A stretch of DNA of 64,000 bases from Drosophila miranda (GCF_003369915.1 NC_046676.1:14614001-14678000); one strand, 5' to 3'; counted from the stretch's first letter, positions 49,101 to 62,200 are shown. Notes: generated from the sequence alone by a model not told the origin. Made by a program: numbers and translations.

Positions 49101-52100
49101 CCGTCAGAGAGAGAGAGAGAGAAAGGGAGAGGAAATGAAAAATCTTTGACATTTTGGCAAGAATCTGAGTTGATTTTAATGATGCCACATGATGCAGCAG
49201 CAGCAGGAGGCAGACCTTTTCCAGCGAAATGTTGATGTCGATTCTTGCAATGTGTTGCAACAGCCACAAACAATGACAACAGCAACAACAACAACAACAA
49301 CAACGATGACAACGCCTTTTTTGGGACACATTTGTGCAGCAGCGTGCCGCAGCGAGCAGCAAGTTTCCTTTTAAGCGTGTATGCTGCCTGTGCCATCAAT
49401 TATGCTATGCGGCGGCATGTTGCCCCAAACGAGAGTCAGCCTCAGCCTCAGCTTCAGCTTCAAGCCCAAAGATGGCATGTAGGTGCATGTATCTGTGTGC
49501 TGCGTGTTGCCGTCACTCAAAAGATCGAGCAACGCCTTTCGGCTTCAGGTGCCGTACCTGTTTCTGGCAGACCAACATCTCCTGACTCACACCAACATTC
49601 CTTTGCCCCCCTCTCTATCTCTCATTCTCTCGGAAGCTGCGGTTCAAAGTGCACAAATATTGACCAACTCATTTGGCCATTTAGCGGGAATTTTGCCACT
49701 TGGCCACTTCGCTACACTCATCCCACGATTGAAGCACAATTTCCATCGAAAGACTAGCCACAGAAACGAAACCAAAACGAAGCCGAAACGGGTTTTTAGC
49801 CAGAAGAACGCAAAAACAAAAACAATAATTGGAATCTACTACATAATCTACTACTAGTAGCAGCAGGAGAGTGGTATCCCAAGGAGAGTGGAGCTGGTAG
49901 ATCGCTAGATACCATAACCAGCACAGAGCGGAGCAGAGCAGGTTATTTCTTTATTAAAAATGTGAATTTCAATGGATTGTAAATCATTTAAATATCTACA
50001 AAAAATACCTTTAGTTTACCTTGACAAAAACCCGCTGGAGAATCTTTTGAAAGTGCAACAACTTTCTGTCGCCCCCTTCCACCCTCTGGACGGAGCCACA
50101 AGGGCATAAAATGGATGAGAATATGGCTTAATCAATTGAATTATTTAGCGAATTTATACCTTGAGCGGCAAAGAAGTGGCATGGGCAGGGGCAGGGGCAG
50201 GCGGGTAAATCGGGTTGCTGCTGTTGCTGCTGCAAATGGTCTTAATGTCGAAAGTTAAGCCAAAGCACCTTCTACACTGATTTCCTGATTGCAGCAAGAC
50301 ACAGCCCAGAGAGACAGAGAACGAGATCGGGTGAGAGCGGTTCCTGTTTGTGGCATATGGTCTACGTTGCAGGGGCACTTGCATCTGTCCGCACTTCTGA
50401 TTTCTGTTTGTTTAACTGTCGCCTCGCGACCCGTCAAGTCATTGAACGCATTGAACGAGTGCAGATCGTTAAATATTGTATATATGCATTGTAAATAATG
50501 ATTTATTTGTTTATTGCGAAATGCGGAATGCCACCGCGGGAGTTAATCAACGGCTGAGCCTCCCAGGGGGGGACCTTGGACCGAGGTCTCATCGGCTGGA
50601 TCACAATGCTCCTCCTGAGTTTTCATTCAGACTGTAATCACTGAAAGTGTAGTGAGTTCTCTGTTGCTTTAACAGGGTACTCCTCGAAGGCTTGTCTGCA
50701 CGACCACAGTCCGTGTTTTCCATTTACCCCGTTTTCCACAGTCTATATATTTTTCCCATCTCTGCCACTGACGCAAATTGTTCGAAGAGAACCCATTGAT
50801 TGTCTGGTGGGTGGACTGATTGAAAGACGGAGGCGTGCGGCATGCGGCAGGATGACTTGTTGCTTTCGCTGTGAGACAAAGTAAATGCGTCAACCTGGGC
50901 CGCGTGTTCCCTAGTCCCCAGTATCTCATCACTTTCCCATAAAAAACCGTTCGAACCTCCCTTCTGGTGGGAGCCGCCATCCTGCAATTTACGTTCGTTC
51001 TGCGGTCTAATTAAAGTGCAACGAAAGACGGGGAACTTGTGGCAGTGTCAGCGTCAGTGCCACGGACCGAACGTTGCGTGTTGCAGAGCGGTCCGGAGGT
51101 CCATTCATTGGAGGCGCAACCCCTCCGCAAGCCTTCCGATGGCCCAGGGCCGCCGCCTTTCTTTGGCTTCGCTGGTCTCTGTTTCTGTTCCTTATCCCAC
51201 ATTAATCAATGTTGATTTCAATTAATTTAACCATCTCTTCCATCTCTTCGCTCGCCTGTCACTCCCCCTGCTGTGTGCCCGTGTGTCCGTGTGCCCCGTC
51301 TTTTATTAAATGTTCGCCGATTGAGGGCGGGACCTGTCCTCCTCAGAAACATTCAGTTTGTTGTCCAACGCGACGCGAGAGACCTTTTTATTGCAAAATT
51401 TCTAGTCTATAAATTTGTGCTGCCACCAGATGTGTGTGTGTGTGTGCGGGAGTGGCACGTGTTTTCTCAAGCATTTCAAGAATTTTATGAGACAGCCACA
51501 GGAAATGCATGGAAATGGTAATCGAAATGGAAATGCTCTGGGTTCGAAATACTCCAAATTGAATTACGAAGGAAAAAGTCCATCAAGAGGATGTCCAGTA
51601 GACTGGACTTTCTGTGAGGATATCTGCTAGTGTTTACCTTTAAAATGTCCGCCGTTTTGCTGCTTTCCAGCACCAGGAAGCACCAGAGCCCGCAAAGGTC
51701 ACGAAAGGATCCCATTTCCTGGGCTATTGCATTGCATATTTTGGCATTTTACGCCTTTTTGGTACTCGCTTTCCCAGCTTTCTAATCACCGCCTCAATGC
51801 AATTTATTTTCCATTCGAATTTTGTCAATTTTCTGGCTCTACAGGTGTTTGCCCCGTTTCCTGTTAATTCTCGAACAATTTTGTGGCTTTTGTCCAACAA
51901 GTTTTGCAATTACTGACCTTGGATTAGTGTTTTCCTTAGCAGTTTGCATTAGAAATACATTTACACATTAATTTCCTTGAAATTTTCCCTCTACTTTCCT
52001 CTGCAGTTGCAGTTGTTGACGTGTTTGTGCCATCAATTACTCTCGAGGCGGGTGTTGGAGGGCAGACGCATACGGAGGAGTACCTGTTGTTGTGCGAGGC

Positions 52101-55100
52101 ATTCAGGCATTCAGGCATTCAGGCATTCAGGCAGGAGACCCCATCAAGGTCCCATATCCTGTCAACTTGGCCCCAATTTTATGCTCTTTGTGGTTTGCTT
52201 TACATCCTGCTGCCGCATGCTGCCTGCCGCCTGATGCTGCATTTGGGATGGCGAGTGTTTTTCCTTTTTGCGCATTTGCCCAGAATTTGTTGCCACTTCT
52301 CTGTGTGCCACATGTGGAAAGGAAATTGTGTGTGTGCGGCTTAGATGGATGCCCTCGTTGGTTGCAGTTGCTTGTCATTTTTATAGGTTTGTTTGCCGAA
52401 CCCCAGGAGGACATTTGCCCGGTGGTCGGGTCGGGTCGGTCGGTCGGTCGGTCGGTCCTTCGGTCGCCTTCATTTTTATTAGCCCTCTGCCGCATGTGGA
52501 GCAGAGAATTATGGCTGGGAGATAAACCAATTTGATTTGTTTGTGCGGGTCCTAAACTCTTGATTAACTGAGGATTTTCCAATACCTTAGGGTGGGTCCA
52601 CCAGTTTTAGTAATTAACTAAGGATTCCTTGCAAGGGGACTATCAGGACTTTGGGAATGGAAAAATACTGCAAAGGAAGGAATAAATTTATGAAGGTGTC
52701 AGAGCAACGAATGGCAAATCCATACAATGATGGTACACTAGGAAAAATGTTTGATAATTTGATATTAATTAATATATTTATTTCATGGAAATATAATTTA
52801 TATTTCACATTTAAATTAAATATATTTTCTACAAATTTAAAATATTATATTTATTTTAAAGTTTTGTTAAGACATTAAAGCAAAAGAAAAACCACGAATA
52901 TTTAACTTAAATCTGTTTGTGTTTCTTTTCCTCTGAGTGTGGTACAGATTTCCCCTAAGCAAACGGATATTTACATTGCCTGTAAGGAGGGTATCTACAG
53001 CTCTGAGGCTTGTCTTGTCTTTGTTTTCCCTTTTATGTGGCATGCCCCACCTACCTGCTTAATTGTGATTATAATCCAATAAAATAATAGACATATCGCC
53101 CTTGTTTATCGTTCAATTTACTTTCACACTTTCACCGAAGGCCGAGAACTTTTTCCTAGTGCCACAGGAAAAACTTAACGAAATTAAGCCCCAAAAACAA
53201 TTAGGGAAAGAGTGTGTGTGGCAGGGGGGTAGAGGAGGGGTCTCAGAGTGGCCGATAAAAGCAATATACAATATACAATATGTACTTTCTTTCAGCCCGT
53301 AACCCGTAACCCGTAACCTCTTTCTCGTCGGGCGGCACTCGCACTTTTCTCAATTGTTTCTCCCGTTATTGGTTTCTGTTATTATATTTTGATAAGATGA
53401 TTTTGTTTACACGACAAATACTCACGTAGCCATGTTTTACTGTTATTGTTTTTCATACCCCATCCCCAGCACCACCATCCCGCCTCGGAGCTGCACTCTC
53501 CGCTCTGTTTGCGAAACATTTTCCATTTTTTTGTCCAGTTTTTTTCCCAGCTTTTCTATTTTTCTATTAGTCGGAATCATGGCTTGGCCACGTACGACAA
53601 CTGGGCTGTGGCTGTGACTGGGACTGTGTTTCCCCCCCCCGCACTTCTTTCGGATTTTCAAACACGTAGCTTTGGCCAACAGCGTTTCCCATTAAAAACG
53701 CAAAGGCCAATGCATAAATGATTGCCACTGGCCCTGGCCACCACCCAGGTGGAAAGGAGGGGCCATGGGGGGGCGATGGGGACCTGTGCAAGCACTCGAC
53801 GCACTCATCCAGCCATTCATTCATTCACTCATTCATAACTTTGAATTGTAGTTTATTCGTGGTCGTAAAATGTTTGGGCCATCATCGTGATCATCAGGCG
53901 GCTGGGGGCACACCTTGCCTAAGAGATATATTTATAGCCGGCAGAGTCTTCGATTAGCCAAATTGCCAATACAGTGAGCGAAAAATAGATCAAAGTACAG
54001 AAGAACCCCAAGAATATCTTGGAATGCATTATATGCTAATTTCTTTCAGTGTACAAGTGGAGTGCCTTTTGCCAATCTTCGGCTCTCTTCCATTCATTAA
54101 GAAACTTTATGCGTCGCTCTCTCTCTATGCGACAGACAGACACTCGGCTTCCGCTATATGCCACATTATACATCGTGCGTTTACCCTGCCCCTGCCCCTG
54201 CCCCTGCCCCACATCGATTTGGTTTTTGCATTTCAACACACATATCTTTTAATTGATATTGTTTTCGTGTAGCTAAAAGGGAGGGAGAGAGAGAGACCCC
54301 ACAAGGCAGTATTGGAACCCATGCTGATCCATGGCCGGGGGCATGCGGCATGGCTCGGCCGGGGGCACGTTATATGAATTTCAATTTGTTGTGTGCGTTG
54401 TGTTGGGGGATTTCTTACGTTTTACTTTGCGTTACGTAGAGACTCTTCTGCTGCTGCTGCTGCTGCTGCTGACGCACTCCCAGCAACGTGACAGCCCATA
54501 AGGGAGTGGGTTATAACTTTTTGCTTGTCTGTGACGCACATTTGCCACTGCAATCTGTGCCACATACGTACGTACCCCGATCCCGTACTTCTATGTCTGT
54601 GTACCTGTGGGATACGTCTGCACTGGACTCGGTGTCAGGTTTATTTCCATTGCTGCCCCTTCCTCTTCTGCTGTGGCTTCCATGCTGTGAGGGTTACATC
54701 GTCAAAGCGAGTAATGGTTTAGTAAAATAACAAATAAAATGCAAAACGTAAAGCGCAAAGCGCACCAAGAAGCACTGCAAAGGTTGCCACTGGCCCCAAG
54801 GACTAACAACGGAAACGGCTACAGCAACGGCAACAACAATGGCCATCAAATAAAAAAATAAAAATAAACTATTTGTACATCTCGATGTTGAAAGAAAGTC
54901 ACTTGATAAGCTTCATTTCCAGCGCAGAAGATGTCCTGGTGCTGGGCGTTGAGTGTTACGCTTAAGCGTTATACAACGCTCCCACGACTCCCACAAAATC
55001 CACCCACCCGCACAAAAGAGCTAAAAAAATGAAGTGAATTCAATTGCATCGCGTCCTGGGACGAACCCAAGGCTGAGCTCGCTCTCAGTGCTTCAGTGTT

Positions 55101-56442
55101 TAACCGTTTCTTGGAACAATCGTAAAAGAGTAAAAAACTGTAAGCTGTAAGCAGCAACGTGCTCTCTTTTCGGATATAATTTTGCCCAGTACAACATCAC
55201 ACGTCTTTCTTCTCTCTCTCTCTCTCTCTCTCCTCAAACACGGCGCCAAAGCGCTCTCCGTTGTGCAGTGCCCGACCGACTTGTATAATTTCATCTTGAG
55301 TAGAGCTTTCGAGTGTGGCTTTTGCCGAAGCTATAGCTTCGATCGACATGATCGGCTGTGTGTCGGGAAGCTTGGCTGCTGGCAGCGCTTATCGGCAGCG
55401 GACAGCGGGCAGAGCACTGTTAGCAGCGCTCTCGCAGCATCGCTGATAGGCTTCCAGATCCTGTCTATTGCAGCACCTTCGGGGAGAGGCCTGGGCGGTG
55501 GGTCCACCACCTTGCATAATTTGATTATGAGCGCAGCAAAAGCTTAAACTCTCTTACGACTCCGTTAAGCTCTCTTTGCGAAAAGAAAGAGAAAATAAGC
55601 AAAAGATAACTGATCCCGTTAGATGCGAGCACTGTAATATGCTTATCTCCCTCTTACCACAGCATTCTTCCATTCTGGCGTTTTGAATATTTGAATAGTA
55701 AATAGGTAACAAAAATCGAAATTAAAGTTTTAAGGATATTTTCCAAAATGTTTCATCTTCTTTCACATAAAAGTTAATGAAATTGCCTGTCAATTAAGTT
55801 AAATTAGTTGAATCAATTTAGAAAGTAATATCGGTAAAGAAATATTTTTTAATGTTTTTGTTATCAGGGTGGACATTTTTGCGGAAGTTCCGATGTGCTT
55901 CTTGCATTATTTACCATCATTTTGCAACGCGGTTTTTCCACTGAAATAATTTCCATTTACGTTGGCCGAAAAACTTTTAACTTTCGAATGCCACACACGA
56001 GAACGAGCACGAGCACGGGACGGAGCAGACAAGTTTTCAGCAGATTCAAACGATGAAACCCAAAAGTGGATAAGCCATTCATCAGGTCGATAAATCTCAA
56101 CTACATAATCGCCCCCCCACACATCACGTACTCGCTTACATATATGTACATACATATAAGAATGGCACCCATTCATATTCCTGGGCTCTTCCCTGCCCGG
56201 AATATTGGCTAACGATTCTTTTCATGAAATTTGCAAATCGTTTGGTCGATTCAAAAGTTTGCTTTCTTCTGGGGAATCGACTGACAATAACAAGTAAGCC
56301 AAAAATCGAATATTTTGTCCATCATGGAGTCGGGAAAATGGCGTGAGTGTGACAATTTTCTCATCTGTGCGGGGGAGAATGTGAAGAGTGGAAAATTTAA
56401 TTTGCAGGTCACGTAATTTGCTGGTGTATGTGTCAAGTTGTT

Positions 56443-56488
<46 letters not shown>

Positions 56489-57923
56489 CTCCCAGAGAGA
56501 AGGGGAGCTACACGATTGGGAGGTGGTGTGTTTCGGCTGGTGAATAAATACAGAGTGTACAAGCCCGCACGCAATGGACAAAAATATGTAAATCGAGAGG
56601 CAGCGCACAACACATATGGCCAGGGAATCGAGTCGAATCGAGTCGAATCGAGTGGAGTCGAGTTCTATTTGTGTTTTGTATTTTCTAGTGTCACAGTTTA
56701 CAGTTATGCGACTGTGGCCCAATACATATGCAGATAAGCCATATGTGAGAGAGAATATAATCCCCCAAGGGATGGCCGAAGGTTTTTCTCGTTGAATTTA
56801 TTGATTCGATAACAGCATAATTCTCAAAAGAGAAATCATAATAACAAAGACTACAAATCGTATAGCTAGAATCCAATAGTACGAGTGTAATCTCGTACCT
56901 CTAACTCTATTGCTGTCTCCTCACAGAAAAGGCCCTCTCCCTCTCTTCCACTGTATCTCCAACAGAGAAAGAGCTACTTCTGCGATCCGTTGATCGTGGG
57001 GTCGACTGCCAAGCCCCTACAGCGTATATTTAAAGTCCAACAGATAAGAAAGTGCCCCAGAAGGGCACTCGCCCACGCTCTGCCTCTGCCTCTTACTCTT
57101 TCCATCGGCATTTTCCTGTGGCATACTTTTTGGCTTATTAATGTTAAAGTTTTTTTGTTGCTGCTGTATCTGGCGTTGCTTTTATCATTAACTTTATGCA
57201 AAAAGTTTTTCTTCTCGTTTTTGGTAGGCGTTTTTCCATTGGCCGGGGGGGTATTTGTTTTTTTTTTCCCCCCTTCTGTACCATTTGCAAACGACAAACA
57301 GTTTGGCTCACAAAACCGGCCATATGGCCAGACATCTGCATTGTTGTTGCCGCTGAGACACTAGTGCTCGGTCTGCCTTTGGCACACTTCCCTAATGTAT
57401 CTATCCATCTAAGCATCTACACCAACCTGTCCTATCCTCCGTTCTCCTTACAGTACAATTACCTCATGCAGTTTGATTATCTGCCCAAGTCGGACCTGGA
57501 AACGGGAGCCCTGCGCACCGCGGAGCAGCTGGTAGATGCAGTACGGAGTCTCCAGGTATGTGCACACCCTCCCCCTGTCCATTATACGAGCAACATTACT
57601 GTTCTACTTGCCACTGCTGCCTGCCCGCCTGCCCGCCTACCCGCCTACCTTCTACCTCTATCCAAACAATCGCACAACTTGTGTCTACTCCTGTGGCGAC
57701 GGTGGCGACGGTGGCGGCAGTTTTTTGGCAACATTCCAGTTACGGGCGAAATCGACGAGGCTACGGCCAGGCTAATACAGCAGCCCCGCTGCGGTGTGGG
57801 CGACAAGAGGTACGCGTATAATTTCTCTCCCGACAATCTGGATCATGACAGTGGCATTAGTATACGTGTGCGGCGCTACGTTCTCCAAGGACCCAAATGG
57901 TCCAAAACGGATCTAACATGGAG
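41658..57923 (+). CDS. Mmp2: Matrix metalloproteinase 2, first three coding exons (partial)
   Basis: Exons: 41658-41861 (signal peptide, MCSTCVGGLLLLALFVAQ, and a His/Gln-rich pro-region), 57454-57555 (YNYLMQFDYLPKSDLETGAL ...) and 57721-57923. Introns 1 and 2 fall in phase 0, and the third exon ends in phase 2 at TGGAG/GTGAGT. The third exon encodes VTGEIDEATARLIQQPRCGV: the cysteine switch PRCGVGD, whose Cys holds the catalytic zinc in the inactive proenzyme. It continues to RVRR, a furin-type cleavage site, and then GPKWSKTDLTW, where the catalytic domain begins. Mmp2 is the GPI-anchored fly matrix metalloproteinase that cuts basement membrane in tissue remodelling and axon guidance. Only about 170 residues are present. 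The zinc-binding HExxHxxGxxH motif, hemopexin repeats and anchor must lie beyond the window. The ATG at 41658 is chosen because the signal peptide follows it directly, although the frame is open further upstream. Confidence 0.9.
42361..42428. repeat. Hexanucleotide CAGTTG/CAGTGG repeat
   Basis: Runs of CAGTTG and CAGTGG units. They produce a Leu/Gln-rich frame that should not be read as a gene. Confidence 0.85.
43148..43181. repeat. CCTG microsatellite
   Basis: About seven CCTG units inside a CT-rich stretch. Confidence 0.85.
43847..43878. repeat. GTCGCT hexanucleotide repeat
   Basis: Five units of GTCGCT, preceded by CAGTCA/CAGTGA runs from about 43815. Confidence 0.85.
44019..44043. repeat. 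CT dinucleotide (GAGA) tract
   Basis: Twelve CT dinucleotides in a row, a possible GAGA-factor site in Mmp2 intron 1. Confidence 0.85.
46161..46202. repeat. 9-bp GTGGCAGAG minisatellite
   Basis: Four to five copies of GTGGCAGAG/GTGGCCGAG. Confidence 0.85.
48031..48062. repeat. GT dinucleotide microsatellite
   Basis: About sixteen TG units, one interrupted by TT. A CA-rich tract of opposite sense lies at about 48231-48263. Confidence 0.9.
52098..52132. repeat. 8-bp GGCATTCA repeat
   Basis: Four tandem copies of GGCATTCA. Confidence 0.85.
52424..52457. repeat. GGTC tetranucleotide repeat
   Basis: GGTCGGGTCG followed by five to six GGTC units. The GTCY composition resembles the microsatellite of the element at 58146, but no element flanks are visible. 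Confidence 0.8.
54184..54211. repeat. CCCCTG hexanucleotide repeat
   Basis: Four copies of CCCTGC/CCCCTG in Mmp2 intron 1. Confidence 0.8.
54447..54471. repeat. CTG trinucleotide repeat
   Basis: About eight CTG units. Confidence 0.85.
56445..56486. repeat. 42-base poly(C) tract
   Basis: An uninterrupted run of 42 cytosines in Mmp2 intron 1, far longer than other homopolymers here. The length may be inexact in the assembly. Confidence 0.9.
56626..56662. repeat. GAATC/GAGTC pentanucleotide repeat
   Basis: Alternating GAATC and GAGTC units. A second cluster of the same GAGTC type lies at about 62206-62242. Confidence 0.8.
57556..57720 (+). other. Mmp2 intron 2
   Basis: A 165-bp intron between CAG/GTATGT and GGTGGCGGCAG/TTT. 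The acceptor lacks a pyrimidine tract and instead follows a GGTGGCGAC repeat. The choice is supported by phase and by the FGNI...VTGEID match to Mmp2. Confidence 0.7.
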
Positions 57924-58145
57924 GTGAGTCACAGTCGTCTTTATACTATTTACAAACAAATGCAAAATCAGCCCAAAATTACATGTTAATTTGTGCTTAA
58001 ATTATAATCCGATCCATAGATCCACCATTAATTTTGTTCTTAAATTCGTTTAAATTTTAATAAATATTACAAAAACTCCCTTAACTTAAACCGAAATAAA
58101 ACGAGGGGGAACGTTGTGAGTTGCTGCGGAGACCGCAACTCTAAA

Positions 58146-59238
58146 TTTATACCCGATACTAAGTCAGTACGGCTCTCCTCCGGCAGACGCCGCTAATATT
58201 AAACGACACGACAAAGAGAGAGACAGAAAATCAGTCTGAGCGTGACGTCGGTGGCTGCGTAGCCACTGCAAATTGATTTGTTCCTTTTGGCTATAAAAAT
58301 TATCTGATCTGATCCAGATTCAGCAATCTGATAGATATGGTCATTATCTATGATTCTGCGTTTTTAGTTTTCTCGAATGTGCAATATTGTGGATGCAACA
58401 GATTTTCGTCCTTTGTGGGGGCGGAAAAGGGTGGGGCGAAATTCTGAGATATACGTTTTATAGTGAGATCTAACAGAAGTGCGGATACCAAATTTGGTTA
58501 CTCTAGCCTTAATAGTCTCTGAGATTTGTGGATGCCCCAGATTTTCGTCCTTTGCGGGGGCGGAAGGGGGTGTGGCGAAATTTGGACATGAAACGGTCAA
58601 GGTCCGATATCACAGGAGTGTGGATACCAAATTTGGTTGCTCTGGCTCTTATAGGTTCTGAGATCCTTGAACTCATATTTTGCAATTGACAAAACCGACC
58701 ATGAAACCTGTGTGTTAGAGAGAGACAGAGCGAGAAAGAATGAAATTGTTTTCTTGATTCTGGCTATAATCATTATACGATCTGGTTCAGATTTTGCACT
58801 GTAGAAGATATGGTCATCCTCACCGATTCTGCGTTTTTGGTTTTATCGTATCTTTAAAAATGTGGATGCCACAGATTTTCGTCCTTTGTGGGGGCGGAAG
58901 TGGGCGGGGCGAAGTTTTGAAATATTTTTGTAGCAGTGACATATCACAGACGTCTGGATCCAAAACATCGTTGCTCTAGCTCTTATAGTCTTTGAGCACT
59001 AGGCGCTGAAGGGGACGGACGGACGGACGGACGGACGGACGGACGGACGGACGGACGGACGGACGGACGGACAGACAGACGGACAGACAGACAGGGCTCA
59101 ATCGACTCGGCTATTGATGCTGATCAAGAATATATATACTTTATGGGGTCGGAAACGATTCCTTCTGGACGTAACACACATCCACTTTTACCACAAATCT
59201 AATATACCCCAATACTCATTTTGAGTATCGGGTATAAA
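58146..59238 (+). mobile_element. DINE-1/mini-me-like non-autonomous element, complete
   Basis: A 1,093-bp element with perfect 15-bp inverted ends: TTTATACCCGATACT at 58146 and AGTATCGGGTATAAA at 59224-59238. The interior has three diverged copies of a block (GTGGATGC..CAGATTTTCG.. then TCCTTTGYGGGGGCGGAA) near 58390, 58527 and 58862, and repeated ATACCAAATTTGGTTRCTCT text. A GGAC/AGAC microsatellite at 59012-59094 is followed by CTATTGATGCTGATCAAG and ATATATATACTTTATGGGGT. A hairpin ACTCATTTTGAGT precedes the right end. A TA-rich tract plus a GTCY-type repeat defines the mini-me/DINE-1 group, thought to be non-autonomous Helentron relatives. No coding capacity is present. Family naming is by structural recall. 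Confidence 0.75.
59012..59094. repeat. GGAC/AGAC microsatellite inside the mobile element
   Basis: About fourteen GGAC units followed by mixed AGAC/GGAC units. Confidence 0.95.
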
Positions 59239-62200
59239 AACAGAAGAAATGTATGAACTTTCGCCTGATTAAATCGCGGCATTCATTATGAAAAGCATCG
59301 TTCCTTTTGAGGGTTCTGCTGCACTCTTCAACGTGAATTTTCCCCCATTTTCTCTGCTTTCTCCCCCATGAATGTTCATTTCAATTAAACTGCATGCAGT
59401 TCATTAATTTTTCAGCATTCATTTAGATGCGAATTTATAATTTTACAGAACTCTGGCGACCGGAGCGAGAGGGCCTGGGGTTGTTTTCTCTGTTGTGAGG
59501 GTCCGCGCATACGCGCTTTCAATTAATTCAAAACTCAAACGTTGCGTAGCTTGTTAATTTTTATCACAGCCATTGCACTTTCCCAACCTTGTCTTCTTGT
59601 ATTGCATAATTTGCTGTCTAAAGCGTGTTTTTATGTAAAACAATTCAGAGCTTTTCCTCTGAATCTCACATTCCACGCACAGTTGGTGGGTGCTTGGGTG
59701 TTTTTTTCGTTGCCTGGTTCTTTCCTGCCATTGCGAAATTCCCTCTGAATTGTTAATGGCCTCGAGATGACCTGCTGTGCAGCGAAAAAGTTTGCTCCTA
59801 GCTGGAAATCTGCGACCGTAGTCCCACTCCCACTCCGACTCCAACTCCGAGTCCGAGTCCGAGTCTGAGTCCGGCGGGGTCTGGAACCAAGCTGACGCTT
59901 TCATTAAACACTTTGCGCCAAATTGAATTTTATGATGAGCCAAAAACGATGTTGGGGGCATGAGGCATGAAGCATCTTCAGCTCCGTAGCTCCGTAGCTC
60001 CGCAGGTCCGCAGGTCCGCAGCTCTGATTGCAGCTGTCACTTTTTAGTGTTGTATTTGGTTTTTGATGCGCAGCTGCATAATTGCGCCTGAAATATTAAG
60101 CCAGTGACCTTCCACTTTGCACTTTGATAATGAGTAAAAGTAGCTCTGAAGCAGGGCAATCGATTCGGGTGTCTCTGTAATCACAGATACCCTGTATTCG
60201 TATATAAACTCTCCTGTTCTATATGTTTGATTCTCATATAAATCTCTTATTTATAGTAAATCACGATGGCAATTGCATATTTTTTCAGTCTGTTTTGTTA
60301 ATATTTTGGGGGGCTATTCAATCATCTTACAAAGGCGGAAAACATCCAAGTTTCTAGGCAGGCATACCTCTGTATATACCCCATAAAGTCCTCGATTGTT
60401 GGGTATCAGAATAGCAGTAGCTGGGGAGAAAAGGAGCATCCTATGTATCCATCTGTAGTGGGGAAAAAGTGGAAAGCGTTTCCTGCTATTTAGATTCTGT
60501 CCGTGCATATAGCTGCAGCCCATTATGAAATTTCCAATTAAATTTGCATAGCTCAAGGGGCACTGGCAACGGGCAACTGGCGGATTGTGTTGCATACTTT
60601 CGGGCGGCAGCGTAAAGCGCGCGCTCTCCCTGAGATTACACATACGCCATGGTGGCACTTTAAGAGCAAAGCTCCATGCAGCGCCTGGCTATTTAATTAT
60701 TTCTTGTATCGTCGTCTACCCTTAATTGGCTATTAAGTGGATGGCGACCGACAAGGAGCGGCGTGGAAGCAGTGGAAGGACAATATTGTGACTAAATTAA
60801 AGCATTACGCATCGGGGTCCAGCCCCAAGGATCACAGCGGTGGGTGCTGGCATCAAATTGAGTTAACATCAAATATATATAGTATATCGATGAGGGTCGT
60901 TCGTGGACGTTATTGACCTGCTTTTGGGCTCCTAGCTGCATGTGTTCCCGTTAATTGCAGCGCCACAAACGTAGGGTGGGCGCAGGGTGTGGTTTTGTCA
61001 GAACAAAATGGGGATTGTGCCTGCAAGTGTTTTTCCATTTCCGCTCAGCATGGAAATTCTCGTGGCGGAAGTCGGTTTCTAGCAGTTTTTCGCTTTCCTC
61101 TAACACACACACCCGCTCAAAGAGGGTGACAACATCCTGGCAACATAGTTTGCCACATTCCTTGAGACATTAACTGTGGAAATCGCCCCACGAGAACTCG
61201 GGACACAAATCAACCGACAGCATCAGCAGTGGCCGGTAGCAGTGGCAGGCAGCGTGGCAGCGTGGCAGCTGCAACAACGGAGCGCAACGGAAGTGACCGA
61301 AAAACTTGCACTTGACGCAAATATTTAAACCAAATTGGCAATTGTTGTACAGTGTCCGGACAGCGGATGCCATTCCCCCGTAATGTGGCATTTACTTGGC
61401 TGCAAATGAAGTTGCCACAGCCCCCTCTCCCTTCCCCCATTCCCCCTACAACTGTTGCGTTTCAATGTGATGCAACTCCTATCTACTTTCCACTTTCCAC
61501 TTGCTGTCTTAATTAAGTTCTTTTAACCAGATTCAAAGCCCAAAAGGTTATTGCTTTTGGGAAAGAAGAAAATCAACATTTGCGCCAGAGAATGGCTTTC
61601 TGGCTCGACTTCGACTTCCTTTCTCTGTCAGAAATGTTCCATTTCCTCGCCTAATGCATGGGCAAACAATTGGGAAAGCTGGAAAATGGTGTCAATAAAC
61701 CGAGAACCGAGGGGCAAGCAAGACCTGTTGCAATTGGGCCCTCGGACCCCCAACTTGAAGTGGATTTTCGGTTTTTTTTTTTGTGTGAAAATTCTTCAAA
61801 TATTCCAAAGGAAAAATTCACTTGGGAGTGAATTTAGGTACATTTTTGGGGCAGAGTTTATTTATGCTCGGGAGCTGGCTTTAAAAATACTCGAGCACGG
61901 TGAGTCCTCGAGCCACACATTGTTGCCCCCATTAATTGCCCCTTTTTGTGGCATTAATAAACCGCAGTGCATTGGCATGGGCGGGCGGCCAGCAGTTCTC
62001 CCTGGACCATGTCCGGAGTGCTGGGTATTTGTTAGAATTTTTAATAACATTAATAAAGTGCACAATGAAGTCAAAGGCGACACGCACATCCTTCGAATGG
62101 CAGCGAAGCGCAGACTCCTTGAGGAGGTTGCCGTTTATGCTTATTAGCGTGCAAGCGAGCCATTAATACAATGCAACAAGAGGCAAGAGGCCAAGACAGA

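Larger units (their letters stand above)
41862..57453 (+). other. Mmp2 intron 1 (15.6 kb)
   Basis: Bounded by ATG/GTGAGT and CTCCTTACAG/TAC. I found no nested gene. Many frames are translations of simple repeats (poly-Gln, poly-Cys, CHTH-type). GAGA tracts, CA/GT tracts and several GC-rich patches (for example 55180-55560) suggest enhancers or an alternative start, but none can be assigned. Its length is normal for a fly developmental gene. Confidence 0.75.

Noticed and set aside
55182-55547. 121-codon frame in Mmp2 intron 1
   Set aside because: It starts in a CT microsatellite and has no recognised domain or splice context. The GC-rich patch could be regulatory, but nothing supports coding.
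57196-57927. A single 243-codon frame covering Mmp2 exons 2 and 3
   Set aside because: It reads through two introns. Homology and splice signals support exons 57454-57555 and 57721-57923 only.
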